A program made the position numbers and the translations under genes. Positions 25,105-33,636 of a stretch of DNA of 64,000 bases are shown piece by piece. The DNA lies in contig NZ_MVIH01000015.1 in assembly GCF_002086695.1 (NCBI RefSeq), positions 53,445-117,444 of the forward strand. The letters are read 5' to 3'. The notes under the pieces were generated by a model, which saw only the letters and a list, made by a program, of their open reading frames with translations, did not search any database and was not told the origin of the DNA. This DNA is from Mycolicibacterium rhodesiae (lineage in GTDB: Bacteria > Actinomycetota > Actinomycetes > Mycobacteriales > Mycobacteriaceae). Each line of letters starts with the position of its first letter. The first letter of the stretch is position 1.

Positions 25105-25896
25105 TCAGTGCCTGGACACCGCCGCAGCGCGGTACCCGGTGATAGCCAGCGGCATCAGTATTACGGTCAGCACCGCAACCCAGGCCAGCATCGTCATCAA
25201 TGGCCAGAACGCGGGTTCACCTAGGGCGAGATGGCGCATGGTGTCGACCACCGATGTCATCGGATTGACGTGCGCCACCGGCCGCAGCCATCCCGGAAAC
25301 CGTTCCGGCGGCGGCACACCCGCACTGGTGAACACCGCGCCGGTAGCCGGCACCCCCAGCCAGACCAGCACTCCCGGGGTTCTGGTGCGCATCGTGATCG
25401 CGACAACTGCCATCGAAAAAACTGCACCGATCAGGACCGGTACCAGGACAAACAAGATGGCTGCCAGCACTCCGCCGTTCAGCCGGAGCCCGAGCATCGC
25501 GCCGACCGCCGTGATCAATGCCGTGCTCATCAGCGTCCGGAGTGCCTCGGCAACCAGCCGGCCGGTCAGCGCGCTGGCCCGGCCAACCGGCAGCACCCAG
25601 AATCGGCTCAGCAGGCCAGACCCGCGTTCGAGATTGAGGGAATTGGCGGCGGCAAACGTGCCGAGCATGGCCCCGGCAATGGCGCACATCGGCACAAGAC
25701 CGTAGATACTGTCGGTGCCGGTGATCCGCAGTATCGACTTGCCGACCAGTAGCTTATAAGTGACCAGCAGAAATGCCGGAAGGATCAGTGCCTGCACCAG
25801 CACTATGGGTTCACGGCGCCAGTGGAGGATTTGCCGGCCAGTGAAAATCATGATTTCGGTGGCCAGCGAATTGCGCGGTCGCGCAACGAATATCAT
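25105..25896 (-). CDS. drrC: ABC-2 type permease, DrrC-like
   Basis: About 263 residues with six membrane helices and the ABC-2 pattern near the C-terminus (WLRPVAHVNPMTSVVDTMR), typical of the DrrB/DrrC permeases that export daunorubicin in Streptomyces and phthiocerol lipids in mycobacteria. The start ATG 25896 overlaps the drrB stop (ATGA); the open frame to 25959 merely reads over drrB. It is the last of three coupled genes, drrA-drrB-drrC. Confidence 0.88.
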   Translation of the reverse strand: MIFVARPRNSLATEIMIFTGRQILHWRREPIVLVQALILPAFLLVTYKLLVGKSILRITGTDSIYGLVPMCAIAGAMLGTFAAANSLNLERGSGLLSRFWVLPVGRASALTGRLVAEALRTLMSTALITAVGAMLGLRLNGGVLAAILFVLVPVLIGAVFSMAVVAITMRTRTPGVLVWLGVPATGAVFTSAGVPPPERFPGWLRPVAHVNPMTSVVDTMRHLALGEPAFWPLMTMLAWVAVLTVILMPLAITGYRAAAVSRH

Positions 25897-26630
25897 TCCG
25901 TCCGCCTCTGCATCCGTATCGCCAGTGTGCCGAATACCAGGAACAGACCAGCACACCACGCCACCGAGGCAATCAGATTACTGGCCACGACATGGCCTCC
26001 GGCGAAACCCCGCAGAGCCTCCGTCACCTGCGACACTGGCTGATCCCGCACAAAGGGATGCACCCAGTCGGGGAATGAGTCCAGCGGTGCAAGCCCGGTG
26101 GACAGCACCACCAGCAGCATCTGTGGAGCGACGAATAATTGGCTGGCCGCCGCTGTCGCGACACTGGACCCAGCGGCGTCCGCGGCCAGCGAAAGAGCCA
26201 GCGTGAACATCAAGGTCAACACGGTGAACGCCAGGACATAGCCGAGGCCGCCGGATATCCGGAACCCGAAGGCATATCCGACGGCAAGCGCAGCCAGCAA
26301 GGACAGTGCACCCCGCATGAGGCAGTACAGCATGCGCGCCATCAACGGGGACACCGTCGAAATCGGCATGGTGCCAAGCCGTTTCCCGAATTCCGTGCGC
26401 TGGTCGGTGGCCGCGCGCTCGACCGTCGTCAGCGCGCCCAGAAAGACCGCCTGGATAACGATGACCGGCAGGACGTATTGCGCATAGCTCATACCCCCGG
26501 TATCGATCACACCGCTCAGCAGAAAATTGAAGGCGATCAGATTTCCGACGGGCGCGACAATCGCAAGCGGCAAATCGCTGCGCAGCGTTGCGCGGACCGT
26601 CCGTTCAGTGAGTGCGACAACAGCGCTCAA
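25893..26630 (-). CDS. drrB: ABC-2 type permease, DrrB-like
   Basis: A 245-residue six-helix permease with the ABC-2 signature region PDWVHPFVRDQPVSQVTEAL close to the C-terminus. The TTG start at 26630 overlaps the drrA stop (TTGA). DrrB and DrrC together form the membrane part of a lipid exporter powered by DrrA. The substrate is probably a lipid or glycolipid intermediate made by the surrounding genes. Confidence 0.88.
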   Translation of the reverse strand: MSAVVALTERTVRATLRSDLPLAIVAPVGNLIAFNFLLSGVIDTGGMSYAQYVLPVIVIQAVFLGALTTVERAATDQRTEFGKRLGTMPISTVSPLMARMLYCLMRGALSLLAALAVGYAFGFRISGGLGYVLAFTVLTLMFTLALSLAADAAGSSVATAAASQLFVAPQMLLVVLSTGLAPLDSFPDWVHPFVRDQPVSQVTEALRGFAGGHVVASNLIASVAWCAGLFLVFGTLAIRMQRRTE

Positions 26631-27565
26631 GCGGTGGCGCCCGCCGTGAGGTGGAAAAACACTTCATCCAACGAGGGCTTACGCAGCGAGATGTCCGCGA
26701 GCTCAATGCCAAGTTGATCGGTCCGGCGAATCACCTCACTCAGGGTCGCGACGCCGTTGGGCGCCGGCACGGAGACGGTGCCTTCCTGCGGATCGGCATG
26801 CGCTTCACCCAGATCGGCGACAGCAGCCAGGATCGCGGACAATCGGTCCGGATCGACCGGAGTCACCGTGCAGTAGGTGACCCCTATAGAACGCTTGAGA
26901 CTTTCCGCGGTCCCACTCGCCACCACTCGCCCATGGTTGAGCACCACGATCGAATCGCTGAGCACATCGGCTTCCTCGAGGTACTGCGTGGTGAGTAGCA
27001 CCGTCACCCCTTGTGCCGACAACGACGACACCAAATTCCACACATCACGACGGCTACGCGGATCAAGCCCGGTGGTCGGCTCGTCGAGAAACAGCACCGT
27101 CGGCGTCACCACCAGCGATACCGCGATATCGATGCGCCGTAACATCCCGAGTGAATAGGTGAAAACTTTCCGGTCTGCGGCATGTCCCATGTCGAACTGG
27201 TCAATCAGTTGCCTCGCACGTAGCTGCGCCTCTTTACGCCGTAGGCCCCGCAACCGGCCGAACAGCGTGAGGTTCTCACGGCCAGTGAGCTGCCAATCCA
27301 GCGAGGCCAGCTGCCCGGTGGCACCGATGTTCTGCCGGATCAGAGCAGGCTCGGCGACGACATCATGCCCGCCTATCATCGCCCGCCCGGATGTCGGCCG
27401 CAGCAGCGTGGTCAGGATGTTCACCGCGGTCGTCTTCCCCGCCCCGTTATGCCCGAGCAAAGCACACACCGACCCCGCAGGAACGGAAAAGCTCACGTCG
27501 CACAGTGCTTGCACGTCACCGTCGAACGTTTTAGCTACGGAATCGAGCTCGATCACGCAACACAT
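26627..27565 (-). CDS. drrA: ABC transporter ATP-binding protein, DrrA-like
   Basis: About 312 residues: Walker A GHNGAGKTT, Walker B VLFLDEPTTGLDPRSR, and the extra C-terminal domain of DrrA-type ATPases that contacts the permeases. The ABC signature is unusual: it reads YSLGMLRRIDIA where most DrrA proteins have YSGGMRRR, so the normally conserved Gly after Ser is Leu. ATG 27565 is the first start; GTG 27556 (VIELDSV) is equally plausible. Divergent from the GMC oxidoreductase at 27719, with about 150 bases between them for the two promoters. Confidence 0.88.
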   Translation of the reverse strand: MCCVIELDSVAKTFDGDVQALCDVSFSVPAGSVCALLGHNGAGKTTAVNILTTLLRPTSGRAMIGGHDVVAEPALIRQNIGATGQLASLDWQLTGRENLTLFGRLRGLRRKEAQLRARQLIDQFDMGHAADRKVFTYSLGMLRRIDIAVSLVVTPTVLFLDEPTTGLDPRSRRDVWNLVSSLSAQGVTVLLTTQYLEEADVLSDSIVVLNHGRVVASGTAESLKRSIGVTYCTVTPVDPDRLSAILAAVADLGEAHADPQEGTVSVPAPNGVATLSEVIRRTDQLGIELADISLRKPSLDEVFFHLTAGATA

Positions 27566-27647
27566 GATAGCGGCGGGACGGGTACCCGAGACCGTAAATG
27601 ACGCCCACAGTGACGGGCAATCCTGCGTTCTACCCTCCGTCCAACGC

Positions 27648-27718
27648 GGACGTTGATACGATCCCGAATCGCCCAGGCCAGGACCAACTTTGGGCTTATC
27701 ACGCTGAGGAGCTCGATT
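27648..27718 (+). promoter_or_regulatory. Upstream region shared by the two GMC genes
   Basis: This stretch and 35836-35901 both begin CGTTGATA, share ATCCCGAATCGCCC almost at the same place, and end with a GAGGAG ribosome-binding site before a non-ATG start. The conserved block probably carries the promoter or an operator that was duplicated with the gene. Confidence 0.5.
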
Positions 27719-29356
27719 TTGGCTGACGGCGCACCTTCTGCGCGCGAGACGGAACGCATCGAGTGGGATGTGATCGTCGTAGGCACCGGCATGGGGGGTG
27801 GGATGCTGGGCTACCGGCTGGCCCGGGCCGGCCGCCGGGTGCTCTTCCTCGAGAAGGGCCGCTCGACGCTCCCCGATGTCCCGGGCACGATCCGGGCCGC
27901 GATGCCGGAGCTGGCCGAGCCGATGGCGACCCGGTCCGCGGCCACCTACCTCGACGCCCTGGCCCGCGCCGGGCGCTCGACCGATGAGGTCGAAGACATC
28001 AGCGGACGCCGCGGGAAGCGCTTCGTGCCGTTCATCGGCAGCGGAACCGGCGGCTCGTCGGCGCTGTACGGCATGGTCTGCGAACGATTCTTCGCCCGCG
28101 ACTTCACGCCCCGGCAGAATTTCGCCGATCCCGGCGATTCGACCGTGCCCGAGGCCTGGCCGGTGACCTACGACCAGCTGCGACCCTGGTACGCCGAAGC
28201 GGAGAAGCTCCTGCAAGTCCGCGGCCAGTCCGACCCGCTGCGGCCAGATTCGGGCACTGACCTGCCTGCGGCGCCGCCATTTTCGGCGGACAACCGACCG
28301 CTGGTGGACCATCTGACCGGGCGCGGGCTACACCCCTATCACCTGCCGATGGCCTGCGATTACACCGCCGGGTGTGCCACCTGCCAGACCTTTCTGTGCG
28401 ACAAAACGTGTAAGAACGACTCTGCCCGCAACGGCTTGGCACCGGCGGTGGCCGAGCACGGCGCGGGGCTACTGACACAGTGCCGGGTGCTTCATCTCGA
28501 GGCCGACCGCCGAGGGGTGCGGAAGGTGATCTGCGAACATCCGTCGGGGCGGCTGGCCCTGACCGCGAAAGTCGTCGTGCTGGCGGCCGGCGCGCTGGCC
28601 ACCCCGGTCCTGCTGCTCAACTCCCGCTCCGGCGACTGGCCGCGGGGACTGGCCAACGGCTCAGACATGGTGGGCCGCAACCTGATGCGCCACCTGCTCG
28701 ACCCGATCATGGTCTGGCCGGAGCCCGGCGCACGGATCACGGCCGCCAACAAGGAGATCGGACTCAACGATTTCTACTTCTACCAGGGCCACAAGTACGG
28801 CACCGTGCAGTCATTCGGCGCGATACCCCCGATGGAATGGGTGATCAACCGCCCCGGCCCGGGACCGAAGGCACTTCGCCTGGCGAGCCCGGCGGTACGC
28901 CGGGTCTACGAAAAGTTCTTCACCGGCGGGGTGATCCTGGCCGCGATGATGGAGGACTTGCCGTATGCGGACAACCGTGTGCTGGTGCCCGATCACCCCG
29001 GCACCGACGGGCGTCAGCGGATACGGATGCACTACCGGTTGCGCGCGGGAGAACTGCAGCGCCACAAGGATTTCCTGCGATTGTTCAAAGACATGCTGAA
29101 ACCGTTTCCCACCCGCGGCCTGGGCAGCGGCAAGGACAACACGAACATGGGGCACGTCTGCGGCACCTGCCGCTTCGGTGACGATCCGGAAACCAGCGTG
29201 CTGAACACTGATAACCGCGCGCACGAGGTGGACAACCTGTACGTCGTGGACACCTCGTTCTTTCCGTCCAGTGCCGGCCTGAATCCGAGCCTGACCGTCG
29301 CGGCCAACGCCTTGCGGGTGGCCGCCCACGTGAACGAGGCGCACTTTGCTGTCTGA
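27719..29356 (+). CDS. GMC-family FAD oxidoreductase, paralogue 1
   Basis: About 545 residues. The FAD site WDVIVVGTGMGGGMLGYRLA is followed by FLEKGRS, and the GMC C-terminal pattern is seen in VVDTSFFPSSAGLNPSLTV. It has a conserved cysteine cluster, C-x5-C-x2-C-x4-C-x3-C then KND, around residues 215-240. GMC enzymes oxidise alcohols or sugar hydroxyls, passing electrons to oxygen or a carrier. The start is TTG 27719 with GAGGAG eight bases before it; the frame is open to 27653 but that part is the shared upstream region. It overlaps the following methyltransferase. Its paralogue is at 35902-37548. A role in oxidising a sugar or lipid hydroxyl of the glycolipid is inferred. Confidence 0.85.
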   Translation: MADGAPSARETERIEWDVIVVGTGMGGGMLGYRLARAGRRVLFLEKGRSTLPDVPGTIRAAMPELAEPMATRSAATYLDALARAGRSTDEVEDISGRRGKRFVPFIGSGTGGSSALYGMVCERFFARDFTPRQNFADPGDSTVPEAWPVTYDQLRPWYAEAEKLLQVRGQSDPLRPDSGTDLPAAPPFSADNRPLVDHLTGRGLHPYHLPMACDYTAGCATCQTFLCDKTCKNDSARNGLAPAVAEHGAGLLTQCRVLHLEADRRGVRKVICEHPSGRLALTAKVVVLAAGALATPVLLLNSRSGDWPRGLANGSDMVGRNLMRHLLDPIMVWPEPGARITAANKEIGLNDFYFYQGHKYGTVQSFGAIPPMEWVINRPGPGPKALRLASPAVRRVYEKFFTGGVILAAMMEDLPYADNRVLVPDHPGTDGRQRIRMHYRLRAGELQRHKDFLRLFKDMLKPFPTRGLGSGKDNTNMGHVCGTCRFGDDPETSVLNTDNRAHEVDNLYVVDTSFFPSSAGLNPSLTVAANALRVAAHVNEAHFAV

Positions 29357-30452
29357 ACGCAGCGGCCTGTCTGAACGGAGCGAATCACTGGACCGGACGA
29401 ATATCCATCGGATCTGGAGAGCAGTGCTCATCGTCATTGCCCTCGGTGTGGCGACGGCCTGCTATTTCGCACCGATCCTCCTCGCCACCATCGGAGCAGT
29501 TCTGCTGGGCGTGCTGTGCGTGCGCCTTATTTACCGGGGCCGCGACCACTACATTCCCAATCTGTACGCCCGCGATATCAGGGTGTACGACGACGAATAT
29601 CAGGAATTCATCACCCGCTCGCTTCCGGAGTTGCGCAGCCGCCGAATCCAGGGCCACCCCCTGCTGTGGGAAGCGTCGCAACTTCCGGCGTCGTCACCGG
29701 AAAATTCCGACGAGCTCCTCCTTGACCTGGGTGTCTGGATCGGCTGGTCAACACGGTTGACATCGCAAGCGTCGGGCCGCCCGGTGTACGGCTTCGACAC
29801 CTTCGAGGGGCTCGTCGAAGACTGGCAGATCGAAGACCAATTCCTCATCAAACAGGGAACATTCTCCTTGTCTGACCCACTCGCAAAGCGGTTCATGCAG
29901 GACACCGGTGTGACGGTGCACGATGGTGTTCCCGACGCCCTCGGCCGTCAGGTCCAGTTCGTGAAGGGCAGCACCTATGACACCCTGGCGCTCTTTCTGG
30001 CCGAACGGCCAGGCACTCCGATCCGGCTTTTCCACATGGATCTGGATACCTACGAAAGCTGCCTGCACGGGCTGGAGACGTGCAAGCACCATTTCACCGA
30101 AGGATCGATCCTCGTCTTCGACGAATATCTGGTCACCAATGGTGAAATGCGAGCATTCTTCGACTTCCAGAACAAGTACGGGCTGGAATGGAAATACCGG
30201 GCTTGGGGGCTTGAAATCGGCGAAATGAATGCCGAGATGGTGACGTCGCCGGCGAAGCGGGTGATGTACTACCTGGCCGCTGTCACGATGCACCTCTTGG
30301 ACGGCCGCTACCTGTGGAAGATCTTCACCAAACGTTTCTGGCGGTTCTGGCTCGGCGCGCCGATCGGCGATATCGCGTTCATGATCGGAGCTGCCGGCCT
30401 GCGTAAATCGGTGAGTCTGGAGATCACGGGCCTGGGGACGTTGGCCCGATAG
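29346..30452 (+). CDS. TylF-like SAM methyltransferase with N-terminal membrane anchor
   Basis: A 368-residue protein. Two hydrophobic helices at about residues 25-60 precede a TylF/MycF-type domain: LLLDLGVWIGWSTRL (SAM site), VYGFDTFEGL, and IRLFHMDLDTYESCLHGLET with the Mg-binding Asp pair, then ILVFDEYL. Enzymes of this type O-methylate sugar hydroxyls. It overlaps the GMC gene by 11 bases (TTG 29346); GTG 29424 is a possible shorter start that would trim the first helix. A decayed copy lies at 1690-2260. Co-translation with the GMC oxidoreductase suggests both act on one sugar. Confidence 0.82.
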   Translation: MLSERSGLSERSESLDRTNIHRIWRAVLIVIALGVATACYFAPILLATIGAVLLGVLCVRLIYRGRDHYIPNLYARDIRVYDDEYQEFITRSLPELRSRRIQGHPLLWEASQLPASSPENSDELLLDLGVWIGWSTRLTSQASGRPVYGFDTFEGLVEDWQIEDQFLIKQGTFSLSDPLAKRFMQDTGVTVHDGVPDALGRQVQFVKGSTYDTLALFLAERPGTPIRLFHMDLDTYESCLHGLETCKHHFTEGSILVFDEYLVTNGEMRAFFDFQNKYGLEWKYRAWGLEIGEMNAEMVTSPAKRVMYYLAAVTMHLLDGRYLWKIFTKRFWRFWLGAPIGDIAFMIGAAGLRKSVSLEITGLGTLAR

Positions 30453-31578
30453 CATCTGCGGCGGAATCTTTCTTAATGAGGCGGGATTTCAGGGTAATCG
30501 CCCGCTTCTCGACAAGAAACCAGCTCATGGCAGCCAATGGCACCGTGGCAAGCACCGCGGCAATCGCGAACACAACCGGATTCAAGAATGCGAGCCCACT
30601 CATCACCAGTAATTGCTGCACCGGGAATGCGTAGATATAGATGCCGTACGACAGATCCGTGTTCAGTGAGAAATATTTATTACGGACAAGAGCGCCCGAC
30701 ACTATAATCGCATATGCCATCGGAATAGCGGCAATCACGCGATAATTGGGTAGCGCGCTCGACGCGAGAACGACAACGGACGAGACCGCGACCAACGACC
30801 ACCGTGCGGGAATCACGTCCCGGAATCGGTACAGGAACGCGCCCGCCAGAAACATCAGCCCGAACCTCGTGGCCAACCCGCTCACGATCAGCAGATTGTT
30901 GGCCGCGTCGACGTGCACGTGTGCCCCCGGCGGCGCATCAACGAGTGCCGGAACAGGTGGCAACGTCAACGTCCAGATCAGCATCATCAACAGCAGCACC
31001 GGGATGGCCCACCGGCGGCGCAATACTCCTACCGCCCCGAGCACGGCAACCATGAAGTAGCACAATGCTTCCCAAAACAGGGTCCACAGTGAGCCGTTCC
31101 ATTCACCAAGCCACGGAACCCCGTTCGGGGTCCCCGCGATATCGTGCTTCAGCAGGTTCAGGCCACTGTTGCCCAGAACGTACTCGAATGGCCCGGGCGA
31201 TAGCAGCATCGTGGTGGCGGCATACCCTCCCGTTTGAATTGCCACGGCGATCGGCGCGATCACAAATGCCGTAACCGCCAGGCACACCCACAACCCTGGA
31301 AACAGCCGCAATGCCCGCGCGAGGAAGTAGTCGCGGGCCCGGCGCTGTCTGAACCAGCTCCAGGTGATGAGGAACCCGGAGACCGCAAAAAAACCGTCGA
31401 CCCACCCATTAGCAAGAAGCTGCGCGGCGGGGACGAACGACATGTGGCGCCCGGTCAGCGGCCAAGAATGCCAGAAGACGACCCCGGTTGCCAGGATCAG
31501 CCGCCATACGTTCAATGCATTGTTGCGCGGGTCGAATACATCTTCGAGCGCCGGATTCCGCCACGATTTACCCTCCAT
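30424..31578 (-). CDS. Acyltransferase-3 family membrane protein
   Basis: About 384 residues with ten hydrophobic helices. Near the N-terminus the motif NVWRLILATGVVFWHSWPL holds the catalytic His of this family, followed by DGFFAVSGFLITWSW and RALRLFPGLW. Unlike the gene at the left edge it has no SGNH domain. These enzymes O-acylate glycans or lipids. I start it at ATG 31578 (MEGKSWRNP); a longer open frame upstream runs through the neighbouring gene. It overlaps the convergent methyltransferase by 29 bases at the 3' end and lies 23 bases after the Gfo gene on the same strand. Confidence 0.87.
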   Translation of the reverse strand: MEGKSWRNPALEDVFDPRNNALNVWRLILATGVVFWHSWPLTGRHMSFVPAAQLLANGWVDGFFAVSGFLITWSWFRQRRARDYFLARALRLFPGLWVCLAVTAFVIAPIAVAIQTGGYAATTMLLSPGPFEYVLGNSGLNLLKHDIAGTPNGVPWLGEWNGSLWTLFWEALCYFMVAVLGAVGVLRRRWAIPVLLLMMLIWTLTLPPVPALVDAPPGAHVHVDAANNLLIVSGLATRFGLMFLAGAFLYRFRDVIPARWSLVAVSSVVVLASSALPNYRVIAAIPMAYAIIVSGALVRNKYFSLNTDLSYGIYIYAFPVQQLLVMSGLAFLNPVVFAIAAVLATVPLAAMSWFLVEKRAITLKSRLIKKDSAADAIGPTSPGP

Positions 31579-31600
31579 GCGGTTCCGTCGGCCGAGCCGA

Positions 31601-32599
31601 TCAGCTCGGCTCACGAATGGGCAGCCCCGCGGCGCGATACACCGCGTCGATAACACCCATGTTCTCCACCGCATCCAGTGACGACGTCCGCACCGGTGCA
31701 CCGCGTAGCACCGAATCGGCGAATGCCTGCAACTGGTAGGAATAGGTCGTGCGGCTCGAAAAACGTTCGGTCCGTTTGCCATTGGCCGACCGGACCCAGA
31801 GCCGCGGGAAGACGTTGGGTGCCGCCGGACTGAGCCAGCGCAGTACGCCGTCGTCACCGACGATCTTGGCGCTCGCCCAGAAACCCCTCCCCGACCACAG
31901 CGCACACCGCAGCCGGCCGGTGTGACCGGCCGCGTACTGCAGCTCGGCCGTCATGGCACGATCCACCTTGGGTTTCTGCAATTTCGCCTGTGCCGACACA
32001 ACATCCGGGGTCGAGCCGCCGAACGTGCGGGCCATGTTGGTCACGTAACTTCCGGCGTCCATCATCGCTCCGCCGGCCATCGCGTAGTTGTAGCAGTTGG
32101 CCTTGAAGGTCGGCAGCAGCACACACAAGTTGACCTCCACCCGCCGCAGGGTGCCGATCTCTCCGGAGGCGATGATCTCTTCGACCCGCTGGGTCAGCGG
32201 ATGGTGGCGGAACTGGATCGCGTGCATCACCACGCGGTCCGTCTGCGCGTCGAGGTCTGCGATTTCCCGGGCCTCGCCGGCATTGGCTGTGAACGGCTTC
32301 TCGACCAGTACGTGTTTGCCCGCGGCGAGCGCCACCTTGGTCCATTTACCGTGCAGGCTGGTCGGCACCAGAATATAGACGGCATCCAGGTCGGGATCTT
32401 CGATCAGCGCCTCGTAGCTGCCGTATGCCGTGAGGATGCCGTACTTGGCGGCGAACTCGTCGGCACCAGGCTGATCTCGGGATGCAACCGCAGCTACCAC
32501 GACATCACGATTGTCCCTGGCCGGGTTGAGCATCGTCGTCGGCGCGAAACCGGACGCACCCAGGATGCCGATGCGTACCCGGCCCGCGCTGTCTGGCAT
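31601..32599 (-). CDS. Gfo/Idh/MocA-family oxidoreductase, paralogue 1
   Basis: A 332-residue NAD(P)-dependent oxidoreductase: Rossmann start RIGILGASGFAPTTML, the family EKPFTANAGEARE motif with the catalytic Lys, and a C-terminal sheet domain. Family members oxidise or reduce sugar hydroxyls or nucleotide-sugar carbonyls. This copy is the most diverged of three in the window: it has MHAIQFRHHP where the other two have MEAFHYRYHP. The start has GGGAGAGAG just upstream and a TAGCAT -10-like hexamer at 32632-32637. It probably forms a unit with the acyltransferase downstream. Confidence 0.88.
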   Translation of the reverse strand: MPDSAGRVRIGILGASGFAPTTMLNPARDNRDVVVAAVASRDQPGADEFAAKYGILTAYGSYEALIEDPDLDAVYILVPTSLHGKWTKVALAAGKHVLVEKPFTANAGEAREIADLDAQTDRVVMHAIQFRHHPLTQRVEEIIASGEIGTLRRVEVNLCVLLPTFKANCYNYAMAGGAMMDAGSYVTNMARTFGGSTPDVVSAQAKLQKPKVDRAMTAELQYAAGHTGRLRCALWSGRGFWASAKIVGDDGVLRWLSPAAPNVFPRLWVRSANGKRTERFSSRTTYSYQLQAFADSVLRGAPVRTSSLDAVENMGVIDAVYRAAGLPIREPS

Positions 32600-32723
32600 T
32601 AATTCTCTCTCCCGTTAGGTAACCGGACGTGATGCTAGAACAGGTTCCAGCTACCGTGGCCGGAATTGCCAGTTATGGGTCACGCGAGCAGCCAATACAG
32701 TTAGGACTCGGCAAAGTCGTATC

Positions 32724-33225
32724 TCACCCTGTCGGAAGTAGTTCGATCGCGCGGTGATGGTCACGGGCGTGGTGGCGCAGGGCGGCGGCGATGTTGGTAT
32801 GTCCGGTCGGGCGGAGCAGGCCGATGAGGTGTCACTCAGGCTGGCCATGACCTGTGGACCGCTGCCCGTCCGGCTTTGCGAGTGATCCTCTGCGTAGGCG
32901 ACGTCGCGGCCCCAGGGCAGCCAGTTCTCGATATGCCAGTGTCCGTGCAGCCATCCGGCGATCCGGCCGTGATAGGCGTCGGGCAGCACCTGGAGTGTGC
33001 CGGGGAATCCGATCCCAGCAGCGAACTCGGCGACCCTGCGTACAAGCGTGACACTGAGGCCGTGACCGCGTTCGGTGCTGCGATCCGGGACCGGAATCTG
33101 TTTCCATAGAAGTCTTTTCAACTACTTGCGCAGCGAGGCCGATTGTCTCTAACCGTGCGGACGTACTGCCCGCCGCGTTCGGTGATCGCCGCCCCGGTGC
33201 CATGCTGGCCCACGCCAGAACTCAC
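32724..33225 (-). mobile_element. Remnant of an ISAs1-family transposase
   Basis: The minus strand reads VPDRSTERGHG, then HGHWHIENWLPWGRDVAYAE, then SQSRTGSGPQVMASL and, in another frame, HTNIAAALRHHARD. These are the C-terminal landmarks of ISAs1 transposases (HWxIENxLHWVRDVxFxED, then RTGxGPxxMAxLRN). At least two frameshifts and one in-frame stop are present, and the N-terminus is missing. Confidence 0.8.
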
Positions 33226-33636
33226 CCTGCCCGGCGCGTGACACACCAATCACCGCAGGTCAACGCTACGACTTTGCCAGGGTCCCGCCAATACAGGCGA
33301 CGGCACGAACCCTTACTTCATGACTTCATGTAGAAGCCGCGAGCCCACGCCCTTGATGCTCCACATCGACGGCAAGTCGGTCCAGGAGCACTGCCGACAA
33401 TGGATCCGACTGATTGCGGGCGCCCGGTGTCGTTGCCCGGTTATGCAGACGTACCGTGCTACTCGACGCGTAGAAAGTGACTCACCGTCGGCCAACAAGA
33501 ACGACCCAGGTTCGGCTGCCTCCCGAGAGCTGGTTGCGGAGCCGCCATTGTATGAAGCCACTCGTTGAGAATGTCATTGGCGCAATCGAATTCGTCGAAG
33601 CCGGGCCTACGGATCAGCATCAGCGGGAGGCCAGGT
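33226..33636. other. Stretch without a recognisable gene
   Basis: The short frames here do not resemble known proteins. It may be the eroded other half of the ISAs1 element, but I see no inverted-repeat ends. Confidence 0.45.

Noticed and set aside
26627..28312. 561-codon frame suggesting a longer DrrA
   Set aside because: The part upstream of 27565 is antisense to the GMC oxidoreductase and lacks family similarity; DrrA starts at 27565 or 27556.
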